64,000 nt of DNA from Arbacia lixula (GCA_963669155.1 OZ022576.1:32666998-32730997), one strand, 5' to 3'. Positions 23,590 to 36,192 are shown, numbered from the stretch's first letter. The notes: generated by a model not told the origin, from the letters alone. A program made the numbers and translations.

Positions 23590-24780
23590 TGAAGGCGTGT
23601 TTGGAGAGACCACGGATGTGTTAGGAAGGAGAAACAACTCGAGCATAATATATTCAAACATCTGTATGGATACTAAAGCGTGCTAATGAATGTCAAAAGC
23701 ATTCCACAATCACTACAATGCTTTGATGTCCCATGCGCGGCACCGACATTTAGCTGCTGTCAACTTGGAAAGCAATATTTTTAATTCACTGTTTTGTCTC
23801 TGGAAGCTATGTTTCTTATCACATTTTTGTGCAATTTTCAAGAAAGTTATGGGCACCACCACTAAAGATCCTGTACTCGGTTGTCTTCTAAATAATTGTT
23901 GAATAATGCAAACGGAGATATAAGGTAATATTCTTGCTTACACAATTAGCAAATGTCTTCACTTTCCGCAGATTTCCGCAAATGTGGGATTCAATCATTA
24001 TCAAAATTATATCTTAAGCTGTTTATTTTCATTAACAGAGTTTGCGTGCATTTGCGTGCAACTGAGATATTTTAGTAAAAAAAGTGTTTATTTTTGTTCG
24101 ATGATATCTCTTTTCCTCATAAAAGTATTGATGCAATCCAACAGAACTGGACAAGCGAAATAAGACTCTACATTTCTTTTGTTCTATCTGAGAAACCGTT
24201 GCTACGCAATCCTGTTTGTTATTATCAAAACACCTGAAAAGCACATGCTGAGAAGATATTTTTTTTTCGGCGGTGCCACGCATGGGTTCAAAGAAAGAAA
24301 GTTGTTTCAGATCCTTCCATAACACATCCCTGGAGAGACAGAGACAGACAGACACTTTCACTTGTACACAAGTCATGTGATGCAACTGTGATTAAACGTA
24401 ATCTTAACACAAATTTACGGTGACAACATGCATATCAGTTTTTTTTTTCCTATCTCTCTCACTCTCCCTATACACCTGTGTATGTCGGTCTCTATCTCGT
24501 TCCTCAGCTAACTCCCCCCCCCCCCCCCCCCGCCTTCTCTCTCTTTTTTTTTTCTCTCTCTCTCTCTCTGTCTCTCTCCCTCTCTCTCCTCTGTCTATAT
24601 GACCCGATTAATATTCCCGTCTGGATGTGCTCGTCGCTGACAGGCTAACTAATGGGATTACTGTTACTTTTTCATTGACACGAATGAGAACCGGCAGCAG
24701 TACATTCATTGAGGCAATTATTCGGGCTCCCCCAAAACGAAACCGACGGATATTTGGGGGAGGGGCGAACACTTCTTGTC
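23590..24780 (+). repeat. Partial third copy of left-arm sequence
   Basis: Three blocks match the left arm in the same order and orientation: about 23,620-23,870 to 28,705-28,930, 24,365-24,425 to 29,140-29,215, and 24,440-24,780 to 32,320-32,690. The blocks flank the place where the left arm carries a 2.85-kb LINE, and this copy lacks that LINE. Between the first two blocks (about 23,880-24,360) the sequence differs, and the 42-codon exon-like segment found in the arms is absent. Confidence 0.75.
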
Positions 24781-24784
24781 AAAT

Positions 24785-25160
24785 AGCCATTGAGATTAAA
24801 GGGCAAGTTTACCCATGAAACATGTCAATTTTATTTAAAAATTCATTCATGATACTTAAATATGGCTCTAAAATGGCAGATTTTGGTTGAAACAGAACCA
24901 GACGAAGCCCGTCTTACTTTCCAGTTTCAGTCGCCAAAGCGTACGCCGAGAAAACTTACGGGCACCGCCATGTTTCGCGCTGCCATTCAAAACTGTGACG
25001 TCATATACGAACGAATAAAACCTCTACGCCCATTGGTTCCATTCTGTACTATCTTGCGCCATAATATTGATAAACACATGAATATAAACTAACAATTTCT
25101 AGACTATTACAAAAAAAAATAAAAATTAAATTTTCATTCGTTAAAAACGTATATTTTTAG
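24785..25160 (+). repeat. Dispersed repeat C, copy 1
   Basis: It begins 'AAGTTTACCCAT', continues 'CAGACGAAGCCCGTCTTA' and 'CCCATTGGTT', and matches 62,550-62,930 in the same orientation and 27,740-28,600 in reverse. In the last copy it is split by a TTAA-flanked insertion. It is non-coding. Confidence 0.75.
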
Positions 25161-25214
25161 TCTCAAAATATTGAATTATCTTTTCTTTGTAACGACAACC
25201 CATCGACAAATCGG

Positions 25215-25430
25215 AAGAATAGACCCTTTTCGTTATGTATGCACATTTTAATTACGTTGCTCAAATAATACGTTACCAATGATAACCCAAAAGCTTGTCC
25301 GAGGTTTGTCCGAGTAGCCACAACTAAAAGATTCAAAGTGCGTTCCATCCATTGAAACTGAATCCCAAAATACAGGTGGAAGTAATAAACCGTCAGTTAG
25401 GGGGATAGTTGTGAATACATTACTGTCAAA
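25215..25430 (+). repeat. Dispersed repeat B, copy 3
   Basis: Matches 23,205-23,420 and, inversely, 21,855-22,060. It has a short extra stretch after 'CGTTGCTCAAA'. Confidence 0.7.
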
Positions 25431-27009
25431 ATACAATGTAACCCAAATTACAAAGGTTAACTGACTGGCTATGGAAGCCACGTTGCTCAGTAATGTGTTT
25501 CTTTTGTAATAGCTTTAAACACCACAAGGCCGAGTTAATTCGACTCATCTTCTAAAAGCGCTTATACCATATGTTAAATAATACAGGTAACCAAGGCTCT
25601 GTGGCGCATTGGATGCATCGCATTTTTAATCCTTTTCGCAGCGAGGAGCCGTGCCTAATTTGTTACCCCGCGCTTTTTCGGTTTGCCTGATTTTGCACTA
25701 AGGGTATTATGTAATAGTAAGTGACGTGAGCACATACGGGAGAACATGAGTGGTGGATTTTGTTTTGGTATGGAATGAGGGTCCCAGAGTACATGAGTTT
25801 GAGGGAGTGGTGTGAGAAGCTATTTTGTCGTGATTGACAAAAGACCTGTTTTGTCACCCACGGGGAGGAGTCTTTTGTGAGGAAGAGAGTCGGGAAAGTC
25901 TGGGGACTTGCTGCACGAGAGTGAGTGTATCCGCCCCAACTCTAGCTGCCATTGTTTCTGCTGTCATGAGCGGGAAGTGCAGACGGCCGTCGTATAGAAA
26001 CAAATTACTCCGGGAGACAGGCAACAGGGTCTTCAATTCTTCAAAATAATTGTAAGTCTGAAACAAGCCAGTTTGCGGGGGCTTTCTAAAACTGTTTAAT
26101 TTCTGTATTGGCAAATCTTTCAGATTGAAGTTTGGCTTTCTAAAAATCAGTGCTTTCAACTAAAGTGAACATTTTAAATGCAAACATTTACTGACACGAA
26201 AATTACCATTTCAAATTGAATGATTTCTTCTAGTTCGGAAACTGTACTTTTCAGCAAAAACTGAAATGTGCTTAACTAGTAGTCAAATGTCATAAACGCC
26301 CTCCTTTGGCAAGTAGCAAAAGTCGGTCATTTTATGTCAGCCATGTTGAACTTTGAGGAAGCCTATATTGTTGGGTAATTGTCATTGATTGGTAGCACCG
26401 TGTATTTAGGCATAGATTTATATTGGGATGAAAATGAGAGCTACGTTAGCGTGGCTATGATATGTTTTGATAATCAATGACTTATGCAACTTATGCATTT
26501 TGTTAACAAGTGGTCATAAGTAATGGTTGCTGGTTAAATGGAAGTATTGTACATAGCCGAGGTATGGATCATTCTAGCACTGGACATTATTATGCTCGTA
26601 AATGGCTCTCGTGCTAATTGGAGATATTGAGGAGATATCTGGTTGCTGTTTTCTTTTTGCGAAGTCTATGTGGTAAACCAAATTGTGTCATTATTGTCCT
26701 TTTAAGATGTCGTGTGCTTTACAAGATATATAGTTAAAGTGTACAAATTATACTTGGGTTGGATATATATTTATGATGCGCTGTAACTATATTTCAGCCG
26801 TAATCAAGGGTTCAGTCATCACGTGCCCTTGCACCCAGACCGGCGGTGATTGTTCGGTTTCCTGGTCTCCCTATCGACGTCGCCGAGCATCGAGGATCGC
26901 AACTGCAACCACCTCAGCGCGGGCATCGACGTCCTACCGTGTAACCTCGACAGCAGGTCTTTTGAAGAACTCGCGCTTCAAAAATCAACGTTATCGCGAT
27001 CGCGTCGTC
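25431..27009. other. Intergenic with one coding-like patch
   Basis: Mostly AT-rich with nothing recognised. At about 26,797-26,965 a GC-richer stretch follows a TTTCAG acceptor-like site and is open in two plus frames (26,773-27,030 and 26,850-27,089). Neither peptide is familiar and no donor is convincing. Confidence 0.35.
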
Positions 27010-27125
27010 AAGGCAACCGGGTTGTATTGACGCTGCACACTGAACTGAACATTATCAACCGGCCATATGATATCATGAACCAAAGATAATTTGATGTAAA
27101 CCCAGAATTTAATTCATTACTTTTG

Positions 27126-27127
<2 letters not shown>

Positions 27128-27162
<35 letters not shown>
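27128..27162. repeat. (TA)n microsatellite, left arm
   Basis: Pure TA repeat. Its partner in the other arm is at about 63,507-63,536 and is of different length. Confidence 0.95.
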
Positions 27163-27163
<1 letters not shown>

Positions 27164-27489
27164 CTAGTAGACAGAGTCAATCGGAAATATTTGATTGTTT
27201 ATCCATCCTCATTTCTATTTTAAGGTCCCCTGTCATCAAAATGTATGTCGACTTATGTTGATGTGACATAATATGTACATGATCATAACAAAATCACTAA
27301 CTGTTTAATGGAAATATGTGTCCTATATTTTAAAATAATTTTTCCTTATTTTTTCTCAGCACTGATAAGCCCCTCCTGCAAAATATCCTCCAACTCAAAA
27401 TTCCCAAATTTCATCTTGAAACTACATAAACATTAGTTCCGATTTTTATTATTCGTTTACTGGAATGAAGAACCCCACAATGTTGTGAC

Positions 27490-27690
27490 AATTACGACAA
27501 TGACTTATTCTCCCGCTGATTTTCTGAGCGCTAGACTTATCATTTAGACCAGAATTATGCTCTATATCTTCATACGTTAAATTAAATATAATTTGGCCGA
27601 ATTAGATCGTGGTAAGGTAGGCCTACGGAAATATAGAGCAGAAGTTTGGTCTGAATGATAAGTCTAGCACACAGAAAATCAGCTGGAGAT
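27490..27690. mobile_element. Foldback MITE, family D, left-arm copy
   Basis: Arms starting 'GCTGATTTTCTGAGCGCTAG' and ending 'TCTAGCACACAGAAAATCAGC' pair along about 70 bp through 'GACTTATCATT(T/C)AGACCA' and 'CTCTATAT', with 'TTGGCCGAATTAGATCG' near the centre. It is non-coding. Confidence 0.8.
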
Positions 27691-28004
27691 TTCTTCTGAT
27701 TTGCTCTTAGATTGTCCTTGCAAAGGAAAGATGATTCGATGTTTTGAAGCTAAAAATATGTTTAATGTTTTAACGAGTGACAGAAATATTTTATGAAATA
27801 CGCTTTTATTTCTTATAATAGCAGTCTAGCAATAAATGAAATTTGGAATTACATCACGGCATGAGAGAGTACAGATTGCAACCAATGGGTAGAGAGGTTT
27901 AATTTGTTCGTATGTGAAGTCACAATTTTAAATGGCAGCGCGGAAAATGTAAGACGGAATTCGTCTGGTGTTTTCTCAACCAAAAGTTTTTAGAGCCATT
28001 TTAA

Positions 28005-28548
28005 AGGTGATATTCATAGGAAATAAAATCAAATAAATGTAGTTTATTTTATAATTGAATGAGTTCTTAAAGCAATTTATGCAGCTAACATGCCATGAAA
28101 GTGTTCAGTTTTGTGTTTAATGAAAGTCAAATTTTACTGAATTGCCTTTCTTCCTGACCTACGAAATCGCCTCAGGGAAAGTGGCGTTGTGTGTACGTCA
28201 CAGCCGGGATACGCTTCACAATGACCATTGTGTATCACACCTGTTAATCCACTAGCAACTGCCATCACAGTTTCATTAACAATGCCTGATGCTTTTGGCG
28301 GAAAAGAAGCTGCGGATTGGCATGTTTGATGCACAATAACGCATCCCTTTTCTTACGTCAGACCTAAAGACCGTTTCGGATGACAGTAGGGAAAATTTGT
28401 CCCCGAGAATACGGTGATTGTTTTCACCCTAATTTCGCTTTTTGGAAAGTGATATATTGTTTGAATGTCATCCAAGCTCATTGTATGGCTTATAAGCTTT
28501 CTGTAGATGAATATCTTCATATTTTTGGATTTTCTATGAATATCACCT
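28005..28548. mobile_element. TTAA-flanked DNA transposon, non-autonomous
   Basis: Ends AGGTGATATTCATAG and CTATGAATATCACCT are perfect inverted repeats, flanked on each side by TTAA (28,001-28,004 and 28,549-28,552). It interrupts dispersed repeat C. The matching place in the right arm (62,609-62,612) has a single TTAA and no insert. TTAA targeting is known for piggyBac and Kolobok groups. The 544-bp body has a minus frame at 28,134-28,334 that does not resemble a transposase. Confidence 0.9.
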
Positions 28549-29011
28549 TTAAAGTATCTTGCATGAAGTTTAACAAAGAATTCACATGTTTAATGGGTAA
28601 ACTTTCCCTTTGAGCAAGTACCAACTTGAAGTAAATGGATTCATATTAATTTTACTTTAGACGAGACATTACCAAGACCCCCCCCCCCCCAGCTCAAAGA
28701 CCATATGACCAGAGATGTGTAGGAAGGAGAAACAACTCGAGCATAACATATTCAAACATCTGAATGGATACTAAAGCGTGCTAATGAATTTTCAAAGGAT
28801 TCCACAATCACTACAATGCTTAGATGTCCTCTGCGCAGCACCAACATTTAGCTGCTGTCAACTTGGAAAGAAATGTCTTTCGAAGCTGTGTTTCTTATCA
28901 CATTTTTATTTTGCAATTTTCAAGAGAACACCAAATCAAATATCATTATTCTATGCCACCATGAAATCCGTTGAATTCCAATCGCAAGTGTTTTCACTCC
29001 ATCTACCGTAG

Positions 29012-29137
29012 GGTCCACGTGCTCGTCTGTCTTCTTCGTCGTCCGACATCTGCGATGTGGTGGGAGACCTGGACAGCTTCTCCCTCCTGGAACTCAACAT
29101 CACAGTCATCTCCGACAACCTGGAGCTGAAAACCGAC
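29012..29137 (+). pseudogene. Exon-like segment E, copy 1
   Basis: After an acceptor-like CTACCGTAG, 126 nt are open in phase 0 and encode a Ser-rich start (RARLSSSSSD) followed by 'DLDSFSLLELN' and 'SDNLELKTD'. The family is unknown. The same segment occurs at 33,063-33,131 (shortened), 60,842-60,967 and 61,992-62,114. Third positions vary more than first and second between copies, as expected of former coding sequence. No donor follows directly; the sequence runs into the common AAGAGTTATG flank. Confidence 0.45.
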
Positions 29138-29319
29138 AAGAGTTATGTAATTCAACTGTGATTATACGTGATCTAACACACTTTATTGTGACAATATTCG
29201 TATCAGATTTGTATATAATCTTGCGCAATACAAATCGCCTGAACATGTCAACCGAGCTGTGCTGTATTGTTAGTACACTCGTATAATTATATTTCCATGG
29301 CATCACCCGAATGAAACAC

Positions 29320-29321
<2 letters not shown>

Positions 29322-29370
<49 letters not shown>
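29322..29370. repeat. (CT)n microsatellite, split by a LINE
   Basis: Pure CT repeat whose continuation lies past the LINE at about 32,245-32,480. In the right arm the equivalent tract, 61,560-61,815, is continuous. Confidence 0.9.
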
Positions 29371-29373
<3 letters not shown>

Positions 29374-29383
29374 CCCTTCTCTG

Positions 29384-32230
29384 TGTGAAATTTGGCTCAA
29401 TGACATGTCACCTTCATCCCTGTATACCATTGAGGGTTTCAAACTTTTTACAAATGATAGGACTTGTAAAAGAGGTGGAGGTGTTGGGTTTTATGTTTCC
29501 CAAAACTTGAAATTTGATTTAGTAGAAGAACTCAACTTCATTACAGAAACTATTGAAAGTATTTTTATTGAAATCAGTGTTCCAAATAAAAGAAATATTA
29601 TAGCTGGAGAAATCTACAGACCTCCAAATTCAGGTGTTAACGAATTTACCGCGTTACTTGATACTCTGCTATCAAATCGGCATCTTGATAATAAGACCTG
29701 TGTCATTATGGGCGATTTCAATATAAATCTCTTGGACTGTCATGAAAACCATTCCAGTCGAGATTTTCTCAATTTGATGCTTTCTAAATCATTTATTCCT
29801 CTTATAAAGAAACCTACTCGAGTGACAGATATTTATGAATAATTCTTTATCTGGCATCGAATCTGGAGCAATAGTATCTGATATCTCGCACCACATATTA
29901 CAATGAGTGATCGTAAAATTGATGACCCCACTGACATGGCGGAAATATTTAACGATTTCTTTGTTAACATAGGTCCAAATCTTGCCGAAAATATTCCGAA
30001 CTCAAATGCGAAATTTCACAGTTTCTTAAAAGATAATAACCCCCATTCCTTATTTTTTGAACCTATCACTGAAGTAGAAACTAAGGAAATTATTGATGAT
30101 TTAAATACCAAAAAAGGTTCTGGTTCTACTTAAAAACGTCGTTAATGAAATAATATATCCTCTCACGTATATCTTAAACTTATCCCTAACCAGCGGAACA
30201 GTTTCAAATAAAATGAAAATAGCAAGGGTTGTTCCAGTTTTTAAAAAAGGGAAAAAATATACCTTTAATGATTACCGTCCAATTTCCATCCTAACATCTA
30301 TTTCAAAAGTACTCGAAAGATTACATTATAAGCGTGTGATTAAATTTCTGACGAAGTACAACATCTTAAGTAATTCCCAATTTGGTTTTAGACAAAAACA
30401 TAGAACAACTCATACATTGCTTTCATTTATAGACAAAGTGGCTCATGCTATAGACGACGTTTCCCACACCATTGGCGTTTTCCTTGATTTTTCTAAAGCA
30501 TTCGATACGATCAATCATGATATTCTAATTTATAAATTACGACACTATGGAATACGTGGTAAAGTCTTAAATTGGTTTCAAGACTATCAAACGAACAGAA
30601 AACAATTTGTAAGCATTAAGGGGCGGGATTCTAGACAAAAATTGATTACATGTGGTGTTCCACAGGGTTCTCTCTTGGGCCCACTTTTATTCATCTTATA
30701 TATAAATGACCTTCCAAATTCTTCGCAAGCGCTCTCATTTATATGCTTTGCAGACGACACTAACTTGTTCCTCACAGATCGAGACCCTCATAATCTTCTT
30801 AATACCATTAATTTGGAGCTTACACATGTCCAATCTTGGATATTTGCAAACAAGCTATCATTACATATAGATAAAACGCATTATATGCTTTTTAGTAATA
30901 CTTTAACTGAGCTTCCGAATAATGTAAATATTCACAACACTGAATTAAAAAAAGTAAATAACACTAAATTCTTGGGCTTGCCTCTTGATAGTGATTTGTC
31001 CTGGAAATCTCTCATTAATTATTTAAGCAAAGTCCTCTCCCGGAATTATGGAATCTTGAATAAACTCAAACAAGTTTTTCCACATATCTTACTCGGTTTA
31101 TATTCAACGTTAATAACCCCATATCTTAACTATAGAATTCTTGTTTGGGGAAATGCTTGCAAAACTCATCTGGATGCCCTTGTTTGTATTCAAAAACGCG
31201 CCATTAGAAACGTAAATAATGCTTGGTATTTATCTCACACTAATCATTTATTCCATAAAGATAAGATACTAAAAATAATCGACCTTTACATTTATAATTT
31301 AGGCATATTTATGTATCAGTTATCCGTTGATGAACTGCCCAATGTATTTTCTTATGTTTAGAAGAAACAGCTCAATTCATAATTATCCCACTCGACAAAG
31401 TGACGCGTATCACCTTCCGCGTACTCGCACCATTTTTGCGAGAAATACAATAATATTTACAGGGCCCAAGTACTGGAATGACCTTCCAACACAAATTACA
31501 GGTTGCTCAACTTTATATTCTCTTAAACGTAAATTGAAAGACTTTCTATTGAATGATTATATTGTGGAACCTTGATTAATATGTCAAAGTTGTTACACAA
31601 TCACTGTATCTGATTCAGCAATACACATTACTTCATTGTTGTATAATGTTCACTGGGATCAAGTGTATTCTGTCCCAGCACTGGTGCTCTGGGAATCATA
31701 ATGGATCGAATTCACACCTTAATATACATTCAGCTTATATAAAAGATTGCTTCTCAGAGCACCATAGCTTGGCCTTGATTATTCATTGATTATTCATTGG
31801 TATGTTATAAATAGCTTTTTACAGCCTATGTTTTATTTATACTAAACTAGTATCACAATGGCAATCGGGAACGACATGTAACGTACTGAACACAATACCA
31901 CGGCAAGAACATAATTGTTTTCGTGCTAGGATAAGGACTAGTCTAAGAGTTCATAAGTGGTTCGCCTTATGAGTTCTTTTTTGTCTTAAATGATTCAGCT
32001 GCATAGTGTTTGATTTGGTCACACACATAACGTTCCGTTCTGCTTTGTGATATATAATCCCAATTTATATGGGACCTGCAGCTCTACAAGCTTGCTTCTA
32101 TGCAGGTCCCATCATATTTCTCACTTCAATCAATACTGTTATAAGATTGACTACATTGTTTAAGTTTGATTGTAATATGTTTGTTATCCATGTGTATTGA
32201 GAAATATGAAATAAGTTGAAACTTGGAATT
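29384..32230 (+). mobile_element. CR1-like LINE inserted in the left arm only
   Basis: The element is 5' truncated within the APE endonuclease (29,405-29,842, with 'GDFNINLL'). A damaged linker with an internal deletion follows, with 'FNDFFVNIGPN' at about 29,950. The reverse transcriptase is at 30,213-31,361, with 'YRPISILTSISK', 'FGFRQKHRTTH', 'FLDFSKAFDT', 'GVPQGSLLGP' and 'FADDTNLF'. A frame change near 31,350 leads to the C-terminal region at 31,327-31,575 ('GPKYWNDLP'). The 3' UTR ends in a stem-loop region. It cannot be autonomous. It sits inside the CT microsatellite and is absent at the same place in the right arm and in the partial copy at 24,430. Confidence 0.88.
32069..32112 (+). 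other. Stem-loop in the LINE 3' UTR
   Basis: ATGGGACCTGCA (32,069-32,080) pairs perfectly with TGCAGGTCCCAT (32,101-32,112) across a 20-base loop. A comparable nested stem-loop occurs in the LINE at 19,031-20,475. Confidence 0.8.
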
Positions 32231-32239
32231 GAAAGTTGG

Positions 32240-32480
32240 AAACTCTCTATCTCTCTCTTTTGTCATTCTCCTTTTCTTTATCTGTCTCCCACTTTATCTC
32301 CCTTCCGTTCTTTTCCTAATCTCTCTCTCTCTTATACACATGTGTACATCTTTCTCTATCTCTCGTTCCCCATCTACACTCCCCCTACTCTCTCTCTCTC
32401 TCTCTCCTCTCACTCTCTCTCTCTCTCTCTCCTCTCACTCTCTCTCTCTCTCTCCTCTCAATCTCTCTCTCCCCTCTGTC
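32240..32480. repeat. CT-rich tract with interruptions, left arm
   Basis: Pyrimidine-rich tract with conserved interruptions (TTTTGTCATT, CTTTATCTGTCTCC, ACACATGTGTACAT) that align to 61,560-61,760 in reverse. Frames across it are Leu/Ser artefacts. Confidence 0.9.
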
Positions 32481-33062
32481 TATATGACCCGATTAATATT
32501 CCCATGCTCGTCGCTGACAGGCTTACTAATGGGATTACTGTTAGTTTTTCATTGACATGAATGAAAACCGGCAGCAGTACATTCGTTGTGGTCATTATTC
32601 GGCCGCCCCCCCAAAACGAAACCGACTGATATCGGTTAGCCGTAGAAATGCACTTGCAGAGAGGGAGGAGGGGTTGCACAAACTTGCTGTCGAACAGCAT
32701 TTGAGATCAAGCAAGTACCGCTTTGACAGAAATGGATTCAAAGTTGTTTTACTTTTGACGAGACATTTTCATGAAATGAACCCCCCCCCCCCTCCCCCAC
32801 CCTCCCGAAAGGCATCCCACCCCCTCAAGAACCTGTGTCACACCGAAAAATATATCCGGTCTTTCAGCTCAAATACCATATTATGCTATATACCTGCTGT
32901 TCGTTTTAATCTCATATAAAAGGTCTACATCGTCACGTTTTCCCTTCTCTCACCGGGAAATGACAGTCTATTTGTCAGGCAGTGTCAAATATCATGCTAT
33001 GCCACCACGAGATCCGTTCAGTTCCAATCGCAAGTGTTTTCATATCACTCCATCTACCGCAG

Positions 33063-33131
33063 GGTCCACGTGCTCGTCTGTCGTCCTCGTCGTCCGACGT
33101 CTTCAATATGGTGGGAGAACTGGACAGCTTC
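33063..33131 (+). pseudogene. Exon-like segment E, copy 2, shortened
   Basis: It begins after the acceptor-like CTACCGCAG and matches the first half of copy 1 (RARLSSSSSDVF), then is cut short and joins LINE sequence near 33,140. The right-arm partner at 60,842-60,967 is longer, so this copy has suffered a deletion of about 55 bp. Confidence 0.45.
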
Positions 33132-34029
33132 AAGACGAAAGCCTCTTCGAACTCGTACGTGTAACAAAAGAGGGTGCAACCTTGAGTGGTAATATATTTA
33201 CTAACGCCTTTAATGATCCTGGTTCTTCAGGAATTCTTTTGTCTGACGCCAGCGATCACCTTCTGATTTTCCAAATAACAGAGAAATCTGTTACAAAATT
33301 CGAAAATCGATTAAATCCAAAACATTTCGACGTTAGTTAACTCCCACCGCTATCCAATCGTTTCTTCGTGATTTAAGCCACATTGATTGGTCAGATGTCT
33401 TTGAAACTAATCACGCAAATGAAGCATAAGATTATTTCGTAAAACGTTTCTCATCTATGTATGATTTGCAGATGCCTTTAAAATCGGTATGTTCTATCCG
33501 CCGTCCAAAAGCCATGGATAAATAACGCCATTTTAAACTCAATAAAAGCCAAACAAAACAAAACATGCTTTTCACATGCATTCTTATACACTGACGAAAA
33601 CGAAACTAAATACCATAAATATTGCAATAAACTCAGTAAACTTATTGTTTTTCTCCAAGGGAAAGTATTTTCATCATAGGTTTGATAAATTACAAAATAA
33701 TCTGAGAAAGACTTGGCAATTCCTAAATAAACTTTCCGGTAAACATTCCTCAACTCAAAATGGTCCAATCATTTACAATGGAACTGAAATACATAATCCA
33801 TACTGAATCGCTAATGTGTTTAATGACTTCTTTGTGAACGTGGGGCACAATTTGTGGAACTGTTACATTTCTCTGTTATGCCTATAACGCTTTCAATACT
33901 TCTTTATATCTTAAGCATGTCCCAAACCAGAAGTAATTCAAATTATCAAAAGTTTTCGTAACGGTATCATATCTGTTGATATTGTAAGACAGTGTACATT
34001 ACACTTTATTCGCAGATCTTTGGCATACA

Positions 34030-36192
34030 TATCACTCACTCACTCACTCATCCGTCTGCTGACGAAACTCCTATGATAGCTCTCCAAAGTCTGCTCTCTT
34101 GCATGCAGGCTTCCATCTCTGCTGTTGTAATGCCAGTGTCATATGATTGATTGATGAATGTCTTATGTTGGGTCGTCCAGGTAGTCGTTTGCCATGTAAT
34201 GGGTTCCAGGTTAATAAATCACGAACAGGTTTCTCCACCCCTGTTTTGCAGTGTCCTGCAAACTGTAGTCGCTTCTTTCTGATAGATGTTGTAATCTTGC
34301 GAAGGTCCCCATAGAGCTCTTTGTTACTCATGTGGGCCTTCCAACTTACATCGAGTGCTTTTCGCAGCATTCTGGTGTAACATCCATCCAGAGACTTGCC
34401 AGTTCTGTTAGTAATGGTCCATGTTTCTGAACCATAGAGAAGCACACTTTCAACAGTAGCCTGGAAGAGTTGTCTCTTGATAGTCCATGGTAATTTTGAG
34501 CTCCAGATGTTGTTGATCTTATTACATGCTCTCCATGCCATGGCTTTCCGGATCTATCCATCGTTTTCTGTGTTTTGGACCTAGGCTTCAAGATATTTTA
34601 AGTCCTAAACTTTAAGAAATGTGCCGTCTTGTGTTTGGATATGAGTCTCATGTGATTGGTTGAATGCCATGAATTGAGTTTTCTTTGCATTTATATGCAA
34701 TCCAACTTTCAATGCTGCTGTTTAAACTGCGTTCAGGAGTTCCTGAATCTGGGATGTAGTATCCGGGATAAGTGCAATATCGTCGGCAAAGTCAAAGGTT
34801 ATAATATCTGGTAAGTTCTTATCCTTAATGCATACTAGAATTCTTCGTAAAGCTAGGATCTGTTCTGTAGTACATCGACCTTCTCTAAAGCCGTTTTGGT
34901 TTGGTCTTAATAATGTCTCTAAATGGGGTCTCAATCTGTTCAGGATCATCCTGCTGTATGTCTTTGCCACGAGAGAGCTTAAGCTAATTCCTCTATAACT
35001 GGATGTGTTGCTTAAATCCCCCGCTATCGGCACTGGAACCAGATTCAGTAAGGACCATTGTTGAAGTGTTCTTCTGTTGAGAAGTGCATCGTTACAGAAT
35101 TTGAGTATGTCATCAATCTCGCATCTTTTGATGACTTCTGGTGGGATGCCATCCTCTCCACAACTTTTGCCTTTTGTAGCCCTCTTCGCCTTCTTATATT
35201 CTCCTATTTCAAAAGCATCAGTTCGGATTGGGAGCTCACTAGGGATTTTGGGGATTTCCTCATCTTCATCTATGACATTGGAAGGGTTCCCCGAAAGTGT
35301 TTTAAAGTGGTCATACCAGCAGCCTATCCACTCCTCTTTTGTGCTACCTTACAAGCTACCAACTGTTGTTTTTTCCTTCCACTAACCTCATTGATTAATT
35401 TCCAAGTCGTTTCATGTTTCTTTTTCATATTGGCTTCTTCAAATTCCTTTAGTTTCTGCTCCAGATATTCACCGTTTGCTTTATCACATGCCTCATCCAA
35501 CTTTTCTTTACACCTTTCAAATTCAATATGAGTGTCTCTGGTGTTTTCCTTTACATGTATCTTGTTTACTTCATTTAATACCTGCCTGGCTTTTTCCACT
35601 CTTTCATCATAGCACAGTGCCCTACGTTGCTTCTTAGGGACTTTGGACATCACTTTCTCGGCTGCTTCCTTGTTTGCCTGAATTAAGTGGCTATAGTTTA
35701 CTGTGTTATCGCAGCTGTCATCATCTAGGGACAGCAGGGCTTATTGTTTCTGATTTCAACAGTGTATCTTTCTTGTAGGTCTGTGTTCAATTTTAGCTTA
35801 TTCCAGTCATCCCTTGTCTTCTTCTGAACTGTACTAGCGTTAGCTCTAAGACTAAGCCTGATTTTTGCTGTAACTATTCTGTGGTCTGATATAATGCTAG
35901 AGAATGAGTTTCGTGCTTCTACATCTAGGATACTGTTTTTTCCATTTTCTTCTAATGAGAATATAATCCAGTTGAGCTTTATGTCCCCTTGGTAGCTCAC
36001 ATGTCCATAATTTTTTGTGGACTTTTTTCTGGAAGGTAGTGTTTGAAATGATCAAATTATTATCTAGTGCATATTCAAGTAGTTCTCCATTTCTATTAGT
36101 GTGGTCATGATAAGAATATGGTGCTTTATCAAGGCCTACTCTGGAGTTGAAATCGCCGATAACAAGCAAGAAGTTGTGTGCATACATACGCA
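34030..36192 (-). mobile_element. RTE-like LINE nested in the CR1-like LINE, left arm
   Basis: Read on minus: the endonuclease end is at 36,193-35,725 ('GDFNSRVGL', 'LDYILIRRKWK', 'SDHRIVTAKI'), a linker at 35,653-35,324, RT pieces at 35,033-34,722 ('YRGISLSSLVAKTY', 'FADDIAL'), and the C-terminal end at 34,591-34,071 ('LLYGSETWTITNRTGK', 'GKRLPGRP'). It ends in a (TGAG)n-type short tandem tail at 34,030-34,050, as RTE elements do. The middle of the RT is deleted. Plus frames at 35,058-35,531 are antisense shadows. Confidence 0.82.

Noticed and set aside
32216-32560. Two overlapping Leu/Ser-rich plus frames
   Set aside because: They read across a CT microsatellite.
32960-33340. 126-codon frame as a host gene
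   Set aside because: It joins a shortened exon-like segment to LINE endonuclease sequence and is a mosaic.
35058-35531. 157-codon plus-strand frame
   Set aside because: It is antisense to the RTE-like LINE linker and RT on minus.
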